From Curtobacterium sp. PhB115 (GTDB lineage Bacteria; Actinomycetota; Actinomycetes; Actinomycetales; Microbacteriaceae): 64,000 nt of DNA. This document shows, piece by piece, positions 42,483-51,071 of the stretch. A program made the translations under genes and the position numbers. Location of the stretch: contig NZ_RJKR01000010.1 in assembly GCF_003752025.1 (NCBI RefSeq), positions 186,001 through 250,000 of the forward strand, given 5' to 3'. Position 1 is the stretch's first letter. Each line of letters starts with the position of its first letter. The notes beneath the pieces were generated by a model. That model was not told the DNA's origin and did no database searches. It was given only the letters and a program-made list of their open reading frames with translations.

Positions 42483-43754
42483 TCAGGCGCGTACTGCCGC
42501 CGCGAGCGCACCTTCCAGCACGTCCTCCTCGATGATCGGGATCCCGTACTGCCGCGCCTTGCGGGCCTTCCCCGAGAGGCTGTCCGCGTCCGCCGCGATC
42601 AACACGGTCGTCTTCTTCGTGACGTTCGGGGCTGTCCGGATGCCGAGTCGAGCGAGGTCTGCCTCGATCTCGCTCCGGCTGCGTCGCATGTCGCCGGTGA
42701 GCGTCACGATGCTGTTCTCGTCGAGGTCGATCGCGCCGGCTGCATCCTCCGAGTCCTCGATGTGGGCCGCCGAGAACGAGTTCGCTCCCATCCTCGCTGG
42801 CTGTCGGCTGTGGACCGCACGCTCGAGCTCGTCGTTGGACACGCCGAGGAGACGAGCAACCCGTTCCAACTGCATGTGGTCCTGGATCGACAGCACGCCG
42901 TCGGCCCACACGGCGTCGACGAGGTCGCCGAAGTACTGCTGGTGCAGGGCCGCCCGCATCGGGGCGCCGAGCCCGAACTCCGCGGCGAACTCGTTGACTT
43001 GTTCGGCGTCCGTCGCCGCGAGCATGTCGCCGGAGACCGCCCTGTCCAGGACTGCCGCGTAGAGCAGCGCTCCGGTGTTGCCCTCCAGTGCCGGCAGGAA
43101 GTCCGTCGCACGGTCGACCCGACTGCGTTCAGCGGTCGCGCCGCCGCGGCGACGTGCGGTCCACTGCTGGTCGGTGCCCAGGACACCCGGCCACTGCAGC
43201 CTCGTTGCGGCTTCGCCCCACGTTCCCCACCGCGGATCGTGCGGTGCGGAACTGATGTAGGCGCCGAGGAGCTGCGCGGTGGCGCGCGCGTCCGCGAGCG
43301 CCTCGTGGGCGTCGACGAGATCGATGTCGTACGCGCTGCAGCAGTCGGCGAGCTTCCGGCCGGATCCGGGCAGGAACTCCTGCGCGAGCCGCATCGTGCA
43401 GAGCGCGGTGCTCGCCTGCTTGAACGGCGAGCGATGGCCGAGTCGTTCGAACTCAGCGTGGAGGAAGCGCGCCTCGAAGGCGGCGTTGTGCGCGACCACG
43501 ACTCGGCCACGAAGACGATCTACGAGATCACCGGCGATGTCGGCGAAGGCGGGCGCCCCGACCATGTCGGCACCGCGGAGCTGGTGGATGTGCACCGGCC
43601 CGAGGTCGCGCCCCGGGTTCACGACGGTCTCGAACGAGCGCTCGATCGCCCCGTCGGGTGCCACGTGCACGATGCCGATCTCGATCACTCGATGCCCGTA
43701 CGACGGGGCGAGCCCGGTCGTCTCGAGGTCGATGACGGCGTACCCGTTGTGCAT
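42483..43754 (-). CDS. DEDDh exonuclease with TerB-like and BRCT domains
   Basis: A 423-residue protein. The N-terminal domain is a DnaQ-like 3'-5' exonuclease: YAVIDLETTGLAP (Exo I, Asp/Glu), VVVAHNAAFEARFL (Exo II) and HEALADARATAQLLG (Exo III, His/Asp). The middle has a TerB-like helical stretch (DGVLSIQDHMQLERVARLLG). The C-terminus is a BRCT domain (SIVTLTGDMRRSRSEIEADLARLG, then KTTVLIAADADS), as used to bind DNA ends or nicks. AAAGGA 10 nt before the ATG sets the start. Likely trims DNA ends in repair or defence. Confidence 0.85.
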   Translation of the reverse strand: MHNGYAVIDLETTGLAPSYGHRVIEIGIVHVAPDGAIERSFETVVNPGRDLGPVHIHQLRGADMVGAPAFADIAGDLVDRLRGRVVVAHNAAFEARFLHAEFERLGHRSPFKQASTALCTMRLAQEFLPGSGRKLADCCSAYDIDLVDAHEALADARATAQLLGAYISSAPHDPRWGTWGEAATRLQWPGVLGTDQQWTARRRGGATAERSRVDRATDFLPALEGNTGALLYAAVLDRAVSGDMLAATDAEQVNEFAAEFGLGAPMRAALHQQYFGDLVDAVWADGVLSIQDHMQLERVARLLGVSNDELERAVHSRQPARMGANSFSAAHIEDSEDAAGAIDLDENSIVTLTGDMRRSRSEIEADLARLGIRTAPNVTKKTTVLIAADADSLSGKARKARQYGIPIIEEDVLEGALAAAVRA

Positions 43755-43854
43755 CCCCAGTCCTTTCTCGCCCGCCGCAGTCGTCACGGCGTACCCCACG
43801 ATCCTCGTGCCGGCCACCGACGTCGCGCGAGCGCCTCTTCGAGGGACGACGACC

Positions 43855-44268
43855 TCACGCGCACATGTCGCAGACTCCGCTGAGCGGCATCACGCTTCCA
43901 CACACCGGACACAGCGCGGCTTCTCGTTGTCTTCCACCGGCTGCGTCCCCCGTGCTGCGGAGACTGTGGACGGGGTGGGACACCCCCCAGAGACCGGAGC
44001 CACGTCCGCTCGGCCACCGCTCGACGTCGCCGACGCGGCTGACGATCTCGTCCTCCGACCGGAACCCGTTCGTGTAGCCGGACGCGATCTGCAGCGCAGG
44101 CCCGCCATCCGCTCGCACGGCCTTGATGTAGCTCGAGGTCTCGGAGTAGCCCTCGAGATCGAGGCCTGCCATGAGCTCCGCGATGAAACGGTGGTTCTCG
44201 AGTGGAACGCGGTGCGCGCGCAGGGCGTCCTCGAGCGACTGGTAGCGAGATCCGCCGCCAGCGCTCAT
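43855..44268 (-). CDS. Small zinc-ribbon hypothetical protein
   Basis: A 137-residue protein. The N-terminal helical part (SLEDALRAHRVPLENHRFIAELMAGLDLEG) is followed by LQIASGYTNGFRSEDEIVSRVG and WGVSHPVHSLR, and it ends with CPVCGSVMPLSGVCDMC, a four-Cys zinc ribbon. Family unknown to me. It overlaps the upstream gene as ATGA and is coupled to it. Longer upstream frames were rejected because this ATG has the coupling and they are Arg-rich. It precedes the exonuclease gene by 100 bp. Confidence 0.7.
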   Translation of the reverse strand: MSAGGGSRYQSLEDALRAHRVPLENHRFIAELMAGLDLEGYSETSSYIKAVRADGGPALQIASGYTNGFRSEDEIVSRVGDVERWPSGRGSGLWGVSHPVHSLRSTGDAAGGRQREAALCPVCGSVMPLSGVCDMCA

Positions 44269-44780
44269 CGGGTCGTCCCTCGCTCGGCGCCGACGAGTGT
44301 CAGACGGATCCGACGCGGTGTGGACACGCTCGCGACCGTCCGCGCGTCGTCCTCGCGGCTCCGCAGCAGCGCGACGAGGTCGTCCACGAAGCGCTGGTTT
44401 GCCGCACGACGGGCCTCTGCATCGGTCGCAGTCGGGGTCGGCGTCTCGACGGGTTGAGCGTCGGGTGCGGCTGTCGGCGCGAAGAGCTTGATCCGTCGGA
44501 CTTCCTTGAGTCCAGCGTGCAGCAGTGCATCGATCAGCGCATCGGTGTCGGCCGCAGCGGTGTTGGTGAAGGTCAGGTCCAACCGACCGGTCCGCGTGTC
44601 GAAGGAGAGCTGGCTGACGGACCCGTTGCGGCGCCGCTTGTAGGCAAGGTGGCCGATGTCGTCGGTGGTGAGCACCCGCTCTCGACCGCCGATGATCCAC
44701 GACGAGAACCGAGATCGCGCCCGCAGCGTGCAGACGTGCCCGTCGAACTCGATGTCCACTCCGTCAGCAACGACCAGCAT
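44265..44780 (-). CDS. Hypothetical protein, possible PH-like N-domain
   Basis: A 171-residue protein. The first 90 residues form alternating strands (GVDIEFDGHVCTLRARSR, HLAYKRRRNGSVSQLSFDTR, RLDLTFTN) that resemble PH-like domains of the DUF4429 kind; the last 80 are a charged, helical tail. A GGAAGGAG 5 nt before ATG 44780 beats the GTG two codons earlier. It begins a small minus-strand operon with the zinc-ribbon gene, divergent from the HNH-excalibur gene. Function unknown. Confidence 0.6.
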   Translation of the reverse strand: MLVVADGVDIEFDGHVCTLRARSRFSSWIIGGRERVLTTDDIGHLAYKRRRNGSVSQLSFDTRTGRLDLTFTNTAAADTDALIDALLHAGLKEVRRIKLFAPTAAPDAQPVETPTPTATDAEARRAANQRFVDDLVALLRSREDDARTVASVSTPRRIRLTLVGAERGTTR

Positions 44781-44818
44781 GGCCACTCCTTCCGCCCCGA
44801 ACGGGGAGTCCGTTGTCG

Positions 44819-44832
44819 GTGCTGTTCAGCAC
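44819..44832. promoter_or_regulatory. Operator-like palindrome in divergent promoter region
   Basis: GTGCTG, TT, CAGCAC: a perfect 6-bp inverted repeat in the 89-bp gap between the two divergent genes, adjacent to TAATGG, a possible -10. It could coordinate both genes. Confidence 0.4.
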
Positions 44833-44869
44833 AATAATGGAGGAGCCCTCAACACCTTGGAGCACAACC

Positions 44870-46105
44870 GTGAGCAGAGCCCGTGACCGACGCGAGCGCA
44901 ACTCCTCCGACCGAGGAGACCAGACGTTCGGATTCGGTTTCGGGTCGGACGAGCCGGCGCAGCCGACCTCGCCGTACCCCGGACCACCGCTGACCCGACC
45001 AGGGTTCGGCGAGCCGTTCCCGTCGGCGGCGCCGCGGCGACGTCGACGCCGCTGGCCCTGGTTCGTTGGAGGGGCCGCCGCGCTGCTCGTCGTCCTCGGT
45101 GTGATCGGCTCACTCGCTCCCGAGCCGACGACGGCTGCACTCCCGACGGGGTCGACCTCTGCGACGACGACACCGACGCCGACGCCGACGCCGACCGCGA
45201 CGATCACGCCGACTCCCACCCCGGAACCCGGAACCGCCCTCGCGGCCCTCGCCGGACTGACGGTGAAGGGCAAGGCAGCAGCAACCGGTTACGAGCGCGC
45301 GGCCTTCGGCACCGCCTGGGCGGACGTCGACGGCAACGGTTGCGACACCCGGGGTGACATCCTCACCCGCGACCTGACCGACACGGTGCTCGACGGCACG
45401 TGTGAGGTCACGTCGGGCACGCTGGTGTCCCCGTACACCGCGGTCTCGATGCACTTCATGCGCGGGTGGGAGACCTCGGCCGAGGTCCAGATCGACCACG
45501 TCGTTCCGCTCGCGAACGCCTGGCGCACGGGTGCGTACGCATGGTCGGCGACGCAGCGAGAGGCCTTCGCGAACGATCCGCTCAACCTCTTCGCGGTCGA
45601 CGGCCCGTCCAACCAGCAGAAGAGCGACGGCGACGCCGCGACCTGGCTCCCTGCCAACAAGTCGTTCCGCTGCGTCTACGTCGCGCACCAGGTCGCGGTG
45701 AAGGCGAAGTACGACCTCTCGCTCGCACCGGCCGAACGCGATGCGATCGCGCGGATCCTCGCCGCGTGCCCGACCCAGACCATGCCGACGGAGTCGTCGA
45801 TCGACGTCCGCTCGGTCGTCCCGACGTCGACGGCCTCGCCCTCGGCCGAACAGGCCCGGGCCGAAGCAGACCGGAAGGCGGAGGCCGCGGCCGCAGCAGC
45901 GACGGCGGCGCAGGAGAAGGCAGCTGCGGACGCAGCCGCCGACGCAGCTGCCCAGCAGGAGGCTCCCGCAGCACCTGCAGCTGGGACAGCGTTCTACGCG
46001 AACTGCGACGCAGTCCGCGCCGCCGGGGCGGCGCCGATCCACGCGGGCGATCCGGGGTACTCGCGCAAGCTCGACCGCGATGGGGACGGTGTCGGCTGCG
46101 AGTAG
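44870..46105 (+). CDS. Membrane-anchored HNH nuclease with excalibur domain
   Basis: A 411-residue protein. The cytosolic N-terminus holds GDQTFGFGFGSDEP (FGFGFG at residues 20-25), then a Pro-rich stretch, six Arg, and one TM helix (about 62-82). Outside is an HNH domain: VQIDHVVPLANAWRTGA, FANDPLNLFAVDGPSNQQKS and DAATWLPANK, as in GmrSD C-terminal/DUF1524 nucleases. An Ala-rich coil follows (about 320-365), then the calcium-binding excalibur domain FYANCDAVRAAG with DRDGDGVGCE. GTG chosen for GGAG 8 nt upstream; ATG 44837 possible. It converges on the tubulin-like operon, and its cytosolic motif resembles ones there. A paralogue lies at 13727. Confidence 0.8.
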   Translation: MSRARDRRERNSSDRGDQTFGFGFGSDEPAQPTSPYPGPPLTRPGFGEPFPSAAPRRRRRRWPWFVGGAAALLVVLGVIGSLAPEPTTAALPTGSTSATTTPTPTPTPTATITPTPTPEPGTALAALAGLTVKGKAAATGYERAAFGTAWADVDGNGCDTRGDILTRDLTDTVLDGTCEVTSGTLVSPYTAVSMHFMRGWETSAEVQIDHVVPLANAWRTGAYAWSATQREAFANDPLNLFAVDGPSNQQKSDGDAATWLPANKSFRCVYVAHQVAVKAKYDLSLAPAERDAIARILAACPTQTMPTESSIDVRSVVPTSTASPSAEQARAEADRKAEAAAAAATAAQEKAAADAAADAAAQQEAPAAPAAGTAFYANCDAVRAAGAAPIHAGDPGYSRKLDRDGDGVGCE

Positions 46106-46121
46106 CGACCGACATCGGACT

Positions 46122-46153
46122 GGAGGCGCGGTGCCAGCTGACACCGCGCCTCC
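46122..46153 (+). terminator. Shared bidirectional terminator hairpin
   Basis: GGAGGCGCGGTG (46122-46133) pairs perfectly with 46142-46153 around an 8-nt loop. It sits between the ends of the HNH-excalibur gene (46105) and the GTPase operon (46160). The 5' arm is part of the interspersed GGMCTGGAGGCRCGG motif. Confidence 0.75.
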
Positions 46154-46159
46154 CGTCCG

Positions 46160-47329
46160 TCACTGCGCGAGCAGGACACCCCGTGACTGGAGCACCCACT
46201 TGAGTGGGTCCACCGTCCGGTAGGGCGAGATCCCGAACCGGCTGAGCGTGTCGCCGTCCGGCGAATCACCGAGGACCGACACCGCGAAGAAGCGGTGGTC
46301 GACACCACGACCGGCGTTCGCCTGGTCGAGGGTGTACACGAACCCGGATGCACCGAGCGTGAACAACAGGCTCCGGACCTCGAGGCTGAGGAGCTCGCTG
46401 TCCTCCTTGTCGAACGCACCGGTGTCGAGACTCGGGTCCCGCTGCATCGCCGAACCCGGGTTCGACATGATCGCCTTCCAGTCGACGTCGTCGACGTCGC
46501 GGAGGGCTTGCAGCGCGTCGAACTTGGAGACGATCACGCCGAGACGCGTCGAAGAATCGCCCATCAGCCGGAGCAGGTTGCCGAGCACCACCTTCGGGTC
46601 GCCGCCCGTCGTGAGCTGCGGTGGGACGAGGTCACGGAGTCGCTCGCGGATCTCGCTGATCTGCAGCGGGTCGAACATGAAGAACACGGCGTCCGCGTGG
46701 CGCAGGAAGGAGAGGTTCTGCGCGTCCGCAGACGCGTTCTCCATCTCCTCGCCAGCGACGTCGCGGATGACGAGGTACCGCAGCGCACCGTTGATGATCC
46801 CGAGACGGAAGATCATCGGATCCCGCTGGTACGAGTTCGCGGTGTCGGCTCGTGGCGTCGGCGCGATGATGCCGAGCTCCTCGTAGAGGGGCCGTTCGTA
46901 CACGCTCGTGTACACGTCGCGGGTCCGTTCGTTGCCGTAGTCGACCGAGGAGTTCACATGGGCCAGGAGGTGCCCGAGCTGCTGGACCGCGACGGCGATG
47001 TAGAACGACTTCCCCGTCGCCCGCGCGCCGTTCATCGCGACCGTCGTGACCTCCGCCTCGCGCCAACCCGGCAGGAGGCCGTAGTGGCAGATCCAGCACA
47101 CCTCGGACTGGGCGCTGCCGCACCGCCCGCAGAACGATGAGTCCCTGGGGGTCCAACGACGTGGAGCGTTCTCCGGCTTCACCTCGACGTTGACGAAGCC
47201 GGATGAGACCGGCCCTCCGAGGTACGCCGACGCCACCACGTCGTGTGCCTTCTCGCACGACGGGTTCTGGCACATCCACATCCGGCGGTCCTCCGGGAGG
47301 TGCTGGAAACAGCTGGGGCACGCGGTCAT
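46160..47329 (-). CDS. Zinc-ribbon P-loop GTPase (DO-GTPase2-like)
   Basis: A 389-residue GTPase, last gene of the operon. Residues 1-100 have two zinc ribbons (CPSCFQHL with CQNPSCEKA, and CGRCGSAQ with CWICHYG). The G domain follows: MNGARATGKSFYIAVAV (GxxxxGKS, about 99-115), LVIRDVAGEEM (switch II DxxG), VIVSKFDAL (variant NKxD). It matches my memory of the DO-GTPase2 type that accompanies GAP1 proteins and of the distinct GTPase in FtsZ-like/vWA neighbourhoods. It should cycle between GTP and GDP states as a switch. It overlaps the vWA gene by ATGA. Confidence 0.75.
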   Translation of the reverse strand: MTACPSCFQHLPEDRRMWMCQNPSCEKAHDVVASAYLGGPVSSGFVNVEVKPENAPRRWTPRDSSFCGRCGSAQSEVCWICHYGLLPGWREAEVTTVAMNGARATGKSFYIAVAVQQLGHLLAHVNSSVDYGNERTRDVYTSVYERPLYEELGIIAPTPRADTANSYQRDPMIFRLGIINGALRYLVIRDVAGEEMENASADAQNLSFLRHADAVFFMFDPLQISEIRERLRDLVPPQLTTGGDPKVVLGNLLRLMGDSSTRLGVIVSKFDALQALRDVDDVDWKAIMSNPGSAMQRDPSLDTGAFDKEDSELLSLEVRSLLFTLGASGFVYTLDQANAGRGVDHRFFAVSVLGDSPDGDTLSRFGISPYRTVDPLKWVLQSRGVLLAQ

Positions 47330-48321
47330 GCGGAGACCTCCTCGCCCGCGGCGGCGAGGCCGCGGAGCAGTGATTCGACGACGGCTCGGAACTCGGCAGG
47401 GGCCGCGCCGAGCCGTTCAGGGATGTGAGCGCCGTCCACGATCGGTTCGATGACGGTGGCGGCGGTGTCCACTCCAGCGACGGTCGCCGCGGACCGCGCG
47501 AGGAGCAGTACTGTGTGCGCGCCCGGCGTGGACACCGCGGACGGTTCGTCGGTCACGCAGACGAGGACACGCGTACGGCCGTCCGAAGCCGGGGGCGCGG
47601 CGACGCCTCGGAAGTCGGCGGTCGATCCGAGGGTCCGTCGGTCCGGCAGGGAGCGGAGCGCCGGGACGATCAGTGAGGGGTCCGCCTCCGACTGCCAGTC
47701 CACCCGTTGGTCGACGAGTGCGACCGGCAGCGTCGAGCCCTTCGGGACCAGCGCATCGAGTCCGGCGATCATCTCGATGACGGCACCGACGGCGCCGTCC
47801 CGGTACCGCGCGGCCATCGAGGCGGATGCGTCCACGGCGATCGCGAGTTCGCGTGACGGAGCCGTCGACGGCGAAGCGTTCTCCGCGGCCCTCGCTGCTG
47901 CGCGTGTGGCGGCCGCGACGTCGGTGAGTTCGGCTTCACGGACGACGGCGACCGAGCCGACGACGATGCGGTCGCCCGCGGGTTCGACGAGGAGCAGGTC
48001 ACGGTGACGCAGACCGGCGACGTCGATCGGTCCGATGACGACGCGCTCGGGTTCCCCGCCGGCTGCCTCGCGCTCGACTGTGAGTCCGATCGACGCGCCG
48101 ACGGCGAACTCCGTCGCACCGATCGGCACGACACGCAACACCGCCGCGTCCGACAGCCTTGGTACGACGAGGAGTCCGGGTCGCGGCGCGATCGAGTGGA
48201 CGGCGCGGCCGGTCGGGACGAGTACGACGTCGGCCGAGCCTGCGGTCGACATGGCCGCGGCCCGGAACGGGCCCGCGGTGATGGTGACCGAGCGATCACC
48301 GTCGAGCATGTACGTGGGCAT
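47326..48321 (-). CDS. Cytosolic von Willebrand factor A domain protein
   Basis: A 331-residue protein without signal peptide. Residues 1-140 are beta-rich; ELAIAVDASASMAARYRDG (about 152-170) holds the MIDAS metal site (DxSxS), with later LPDRRTLGSTADFRGV and RVLVCVTDEPSA completing a vWA fold. vWA domains bind partners through a divalent metal. It overlaps the GAP1-like gene (TGATG) and the GTPase gene (ATGA), so these three are made together and probably form one complex. Confidence 0.85.
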   Translation of the reverse strand: MPTYMLDGDRSVTITAGPFRAAAMSTAGSADVVLVPTGRAVHSIAPRPGLLVVPRLSDAAVLRVVPIGATEFAVGASIGLTVEREAAGGEPERVVIGPIDVAGLRHRDLLLVEPAGDRIVVGSVAVVREAELTDVAAATRAAARAAENASPSTAPSRELAIAVDASASMAARYRDGAVGAVIEMIAGLDALVPKGSTLPVALVDQRVDWQSEADPSLIVPALRSLPDRRTLGSTADFRGVAAPPASDGRTRVLVCVTDEPSAVSTPGAHTVLLLARSAATVAGVDTAATVIEPIVDGAHIPERLGAAPAEFRAVVESLLRGLAAAGEEVSA

Positions 48322-51071
48322 CAGTTGACCTCGTTCCGGCCGAACCGGCCGAGGAGGCCGCTCCGGGTCTTCGTGGGTTGCGCATCGCCGAGCCAGCGGG
48401 CGAACAACCGCCGCGCGGTCTCGTCGCCTTGCTGCGTCCGTGTGGTGGTGGGGTCTGGAAGGGTCAGTTCGTCGGCGAGCCGGGCTGCGCGCTCCACTGC
48501 ATCGGGAACGTCCGCTGGGCGAGCATCGAAGAGCGTCTCAGCGAGGACGCGTGCGACGCTGCGTCCGGCCGGTCCGCCGAGCCGGAGGCGACTCACGTTC
48601 CAGAGCGAGTTGCCGAGCGGTACAGGCTCGACCAGTTCCGACTCCACCCTGAGGAAGAGCTCGAGCAGACGGCCGATGTCAGCACCCGGCAACACGCCCT
48701 CCGCGACGACTGCGTCGAGCACCGATCGCACGCCGGCGGCGCTCGCACCGATCGCGAGGTTCTCGGCCACGGTGGACGCGACGTCGTTGACCGGCACGAC
48801 GGACGAAACAGCTCGGATGGCGACCGCAGCGACGATCGGGTCTGCGATCTCGGGGATCGGATCGAGGTCGTCGGCGGCAGGTCCGCTGGATGCGAGCGCG
48901 CTGAGGATCTCGTCCACCTGTCGAGTCGCAGGACCGTCCGCTGCCGCGACCGTCTCGCGGCTGATCCGGATGAGCTGCTGTGTCGCTGCTCGGACCCGAC
49001 CGAGTGGAGCCGCTCTGACCAGCTGCTCCGGCAGCGGCAACCCCACGAGTTCGTCCAGGCCTGCGGAGTCACGAGCCGCGCCGAGCGCTCGCGCGACGAC
49101 CCAGTCGGGAACCGCGACCTGGAACCGCCAGGTCTCGGTCACCTGCTCGGGCGTCCATGCCGCCCCCTGGACGAGCGCTTCGTGCGCTCGTGTGAGGCCG
49201 ACGTTCAAGGACGTCCTCGGCTGGCTCCGGTCGGCGCGGACGACGTCCACGAACGCCAGGTGCCGGACCCCCTCGACGGCGGTCGCATTGCCACTGCGGC
49301 ACGCAGAGATGACCCGCTCCCGATCGAGGGGCGCGAGGAGGCCGTCCGCGCGGGGGGCGACCGGGTCACTGCCTGAGAACAACCAGGCCAGGACCGGGCC
49401 GATCAGGACGTTGCCCACGACCCGGTGCTGTACCTCGGGCATCGAGGCGGTCACGTCCCGTGCCAGCGCGCGCACCCCCGGCCCGACAGGGCCCGTCCGC
49501 TCGACCAGACCGTGTCCCTCACCACCGACCAGCACCGGGGCGACGAGCGTCTCCATGATCCGCTCCGCCGGACTCAGCACGTTCTCCTCGACCAGCGGCA
49601 GTCCGACCCCGTCCATCAGGTCGAGGAGGTGCAGGACCTCCACAGCGGCGCTCACGAGCGGTTCTCCGGCGGCCGGCGGCGCGGAGCTGAGACGCTCCAG
49701 CCACTCGACGAGGACCGCGTCGGCGCGCTGGCGGAGGCTGGCGTCCGCGGCGTCGCGTGCTGCCGCCGGGATCGGCACCGGCCCGGTTCGTGCCAACCAC
49801 GAGCGGTCCTCGAGCGCACGTTCGACGTACGCCCGCGCAGCGAGTCTGGGCAACAAGAGCGCTCCGCCGTCGGCAGCGTCGGCTTGTGCGAACGCTTCCG
49901 CGGTGGTCGTCCCGAAGCGGCCCCGGAGCCTCGCTGCCGTGGCGGCCCACAACTCCGGTTGGTCACTGAGCCGGGCGGGCGAGTGCTCGGCGAGCACGAG
50001 CGCTGCCTCGTCCGCCGCGTCGACCAGTTCTCCGTTCCCCAACGCTTCGCCCTGTGCGGCCACCACCATCGCGAGCGGCCATTCGGGAGCAAGCCCGACG
50101 TCACCGACCGCGTCGGCGACCTCGTCCACGGCGCGGAGGGCGCCGAGCGCGAGGCCCGAGTCCGCCAACGCGACCTGCGCGAGGACCGACCAGTTGGAAG
50201 CCGGGACGGTCGTGCCCGTGGAGAGCTCGTGTGGACTTCCTCCGGGATCGCCGAGCGATGGCTCGGCCTGGTCGTCGATCAGGACGAGGTCGCGCCGGTC
50301 ACCGATCGCGTCCACATCGGACCGCGGAACGGCGACGAGGTGCAGACCGCGGCTCATCGCTCCGTCGAGATCGGTGGCGCGTTCGAAGAGGGAGAACGCG
50401 AACCCGCGGCTCGTGCCCGCAGACATGAACAGGCTGACTGCTGCTGCCCACAGCGCGGAGGTCTCCGGAGCATCAGTGGCGAGCACGACGGTCGGACCTC
50501 CGGACAGTGCGTCGCGGACAGCGTCCAGCAGGACCGCGAACACACCGATCCGCCACGTCGACGGATCCGACAGGAAGGCGACGACCGCTCCTGGCCCGAC
50601 AGTTCCTTCGCCGAGCACCGGGTTGCCGCCGGCAGTGGAGGTCACGACCTGCTGTTGCCCGAAGGGCGCGAGCCAGTCCGACCGCCACGCGAGTGCCGGT
50701 CGGATCGTCGGGGTCGCCGACATCGGCAGCCGGTCGAGGACGACGTGCGAGAAGACGTTGCCCGGCCGCCCCGTGCCGTCGGAACCGGCCTGCGCCGCGT
50801 GCCAGTACGCCCACGAGGAACCGATGCCGGTCGGCGCGTAGGTGAAGCGACGGGCGAACCCGTCGACCTGCGCCGGAGTGGGGAACTGCGGAAGCGGGTC
50901 GACCGCCCCGAACGCGGTGACGATCCGCGACCGGAGCGCGTCGAGTTCGATCGTGGTCAGCTCGCCGACGGTCTCCTTGACCTGCCACCCGCCGGGCGCG
51001 GTGCCGTCGTCGAACGAGGCGTAGGTGAACTGCGCCCACCGCTCGGCTCGGTGGCGCGACTCAGCGCCCAC
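48321..51071 (-). CDS. GAP1-like GTPase-associated protein
   Basis: A 916-residue soluble protein. Its N-terminus AQFTYASFDDGTAPGGWQVKE, then FPTPAQVDGFARRFTYAP, SSWAYWHAAQAGSDGTGRPG and NVFSHVVLDR, fits the GAP1 N-terminal domain (type 2), a family named for its linkage to GTPases in predicted conflict systems. The remaining 650 residues are mostly helical repeats (LADSGLALGALRAVDEVADAVGD and similar). No enzyme motif is evident; it probably bridges GTPase and other subunits. The GTG at 51071, with GGGGA 6 nt upstream, was preferred over GTG 51092. It overlaps the upstream gene by 11 bp. Confidence 0.7.
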   Translation of the reverse strand: MGAESRHRAERWAQFTYASFDDGTAPGGWQVKETVGELTTIELDALRSRIVTAFGAVDPLPQFPTPAQVDGFARRFTYAPTGIGSSWAYWHAAQAGSDGTGRPGNVFSHVVLDRLPMSATPTIRPALAWRSDWLAPFGQQQVVTSTAGGNPVLGEGTVGPGAVVAFLSDPSTWRIGVFAVLLDAVRDALSGGPTVVLATDAPETSALWAAAVSLFMSAGTSRGFAFSLFERATDLDGAMSRGLHLVAVPRSDVDAIGDRRDLVLIDDQAEPSLGDPGGSPHELSTGTTVPASNWSVLAQVALADSGLALGALRAVDEVADAVGDVGLAPEWPLAMVVAAQGEALGNGELVDAADEAALVLAEHSPARLSDQPELWAATAARLRGRFGTTTAEAFAQADAADGGALLLPRLAARAYVERALEDRSWLARTGPVPIPAAARDAADASLRQRADAVLVEWLERLSSAPPAAGEPLVSAAVEVLHLLDLMDGVGLPLVEENVLSPAERIMETLVAPVLVGGEGHGLVERTGPVGPGVRALARDVTASMPEVQHRVVGNVLIGPVLAWLFSGSDPVAPRADGLLAPLDRERVISACRSGNATAVEGVRHLAFVDVVRADRSQPRTSLNVGLTRAHEALVQGAAWTPEQVTETWRFQVAVPDWVVARALGAARDSAGLDELVGLPLPEQLVRAAPLGRVRAATQQLIRISRETVAAADGPATRQVDEILSALASSGPAADDLDPIPEIADPIVAAVAIRAVSSVVPVNDVASTVAENLAIGASAAGVRSVLDAVVAEGVLPGADIGRLLELFLRVESELVEPVPLGNSLWNVSRLRLGGPAGRSVARVLAETLFDARPADVPDAVERAARLADELTLPDPTTTRTQQGDETARRLFARWLGDAQPTKTRSGLLGRFGRNEVN

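Noticed and set aside
7597..46133. Interspersed motif as a Chi or FtsK-orienting sequence
   Set aside because: Both orientations occur in similar numbers within this single stretch, so strand polarity is not supported here; genome-wide counts would be needed.
48004..50841. 945-codon antisense Ser/Thr/Ala-rich frame over the GAP1-like gene
   Set aside because: Composition is a shadow of the minus-strand gene and there is no plausible start signal or domain.
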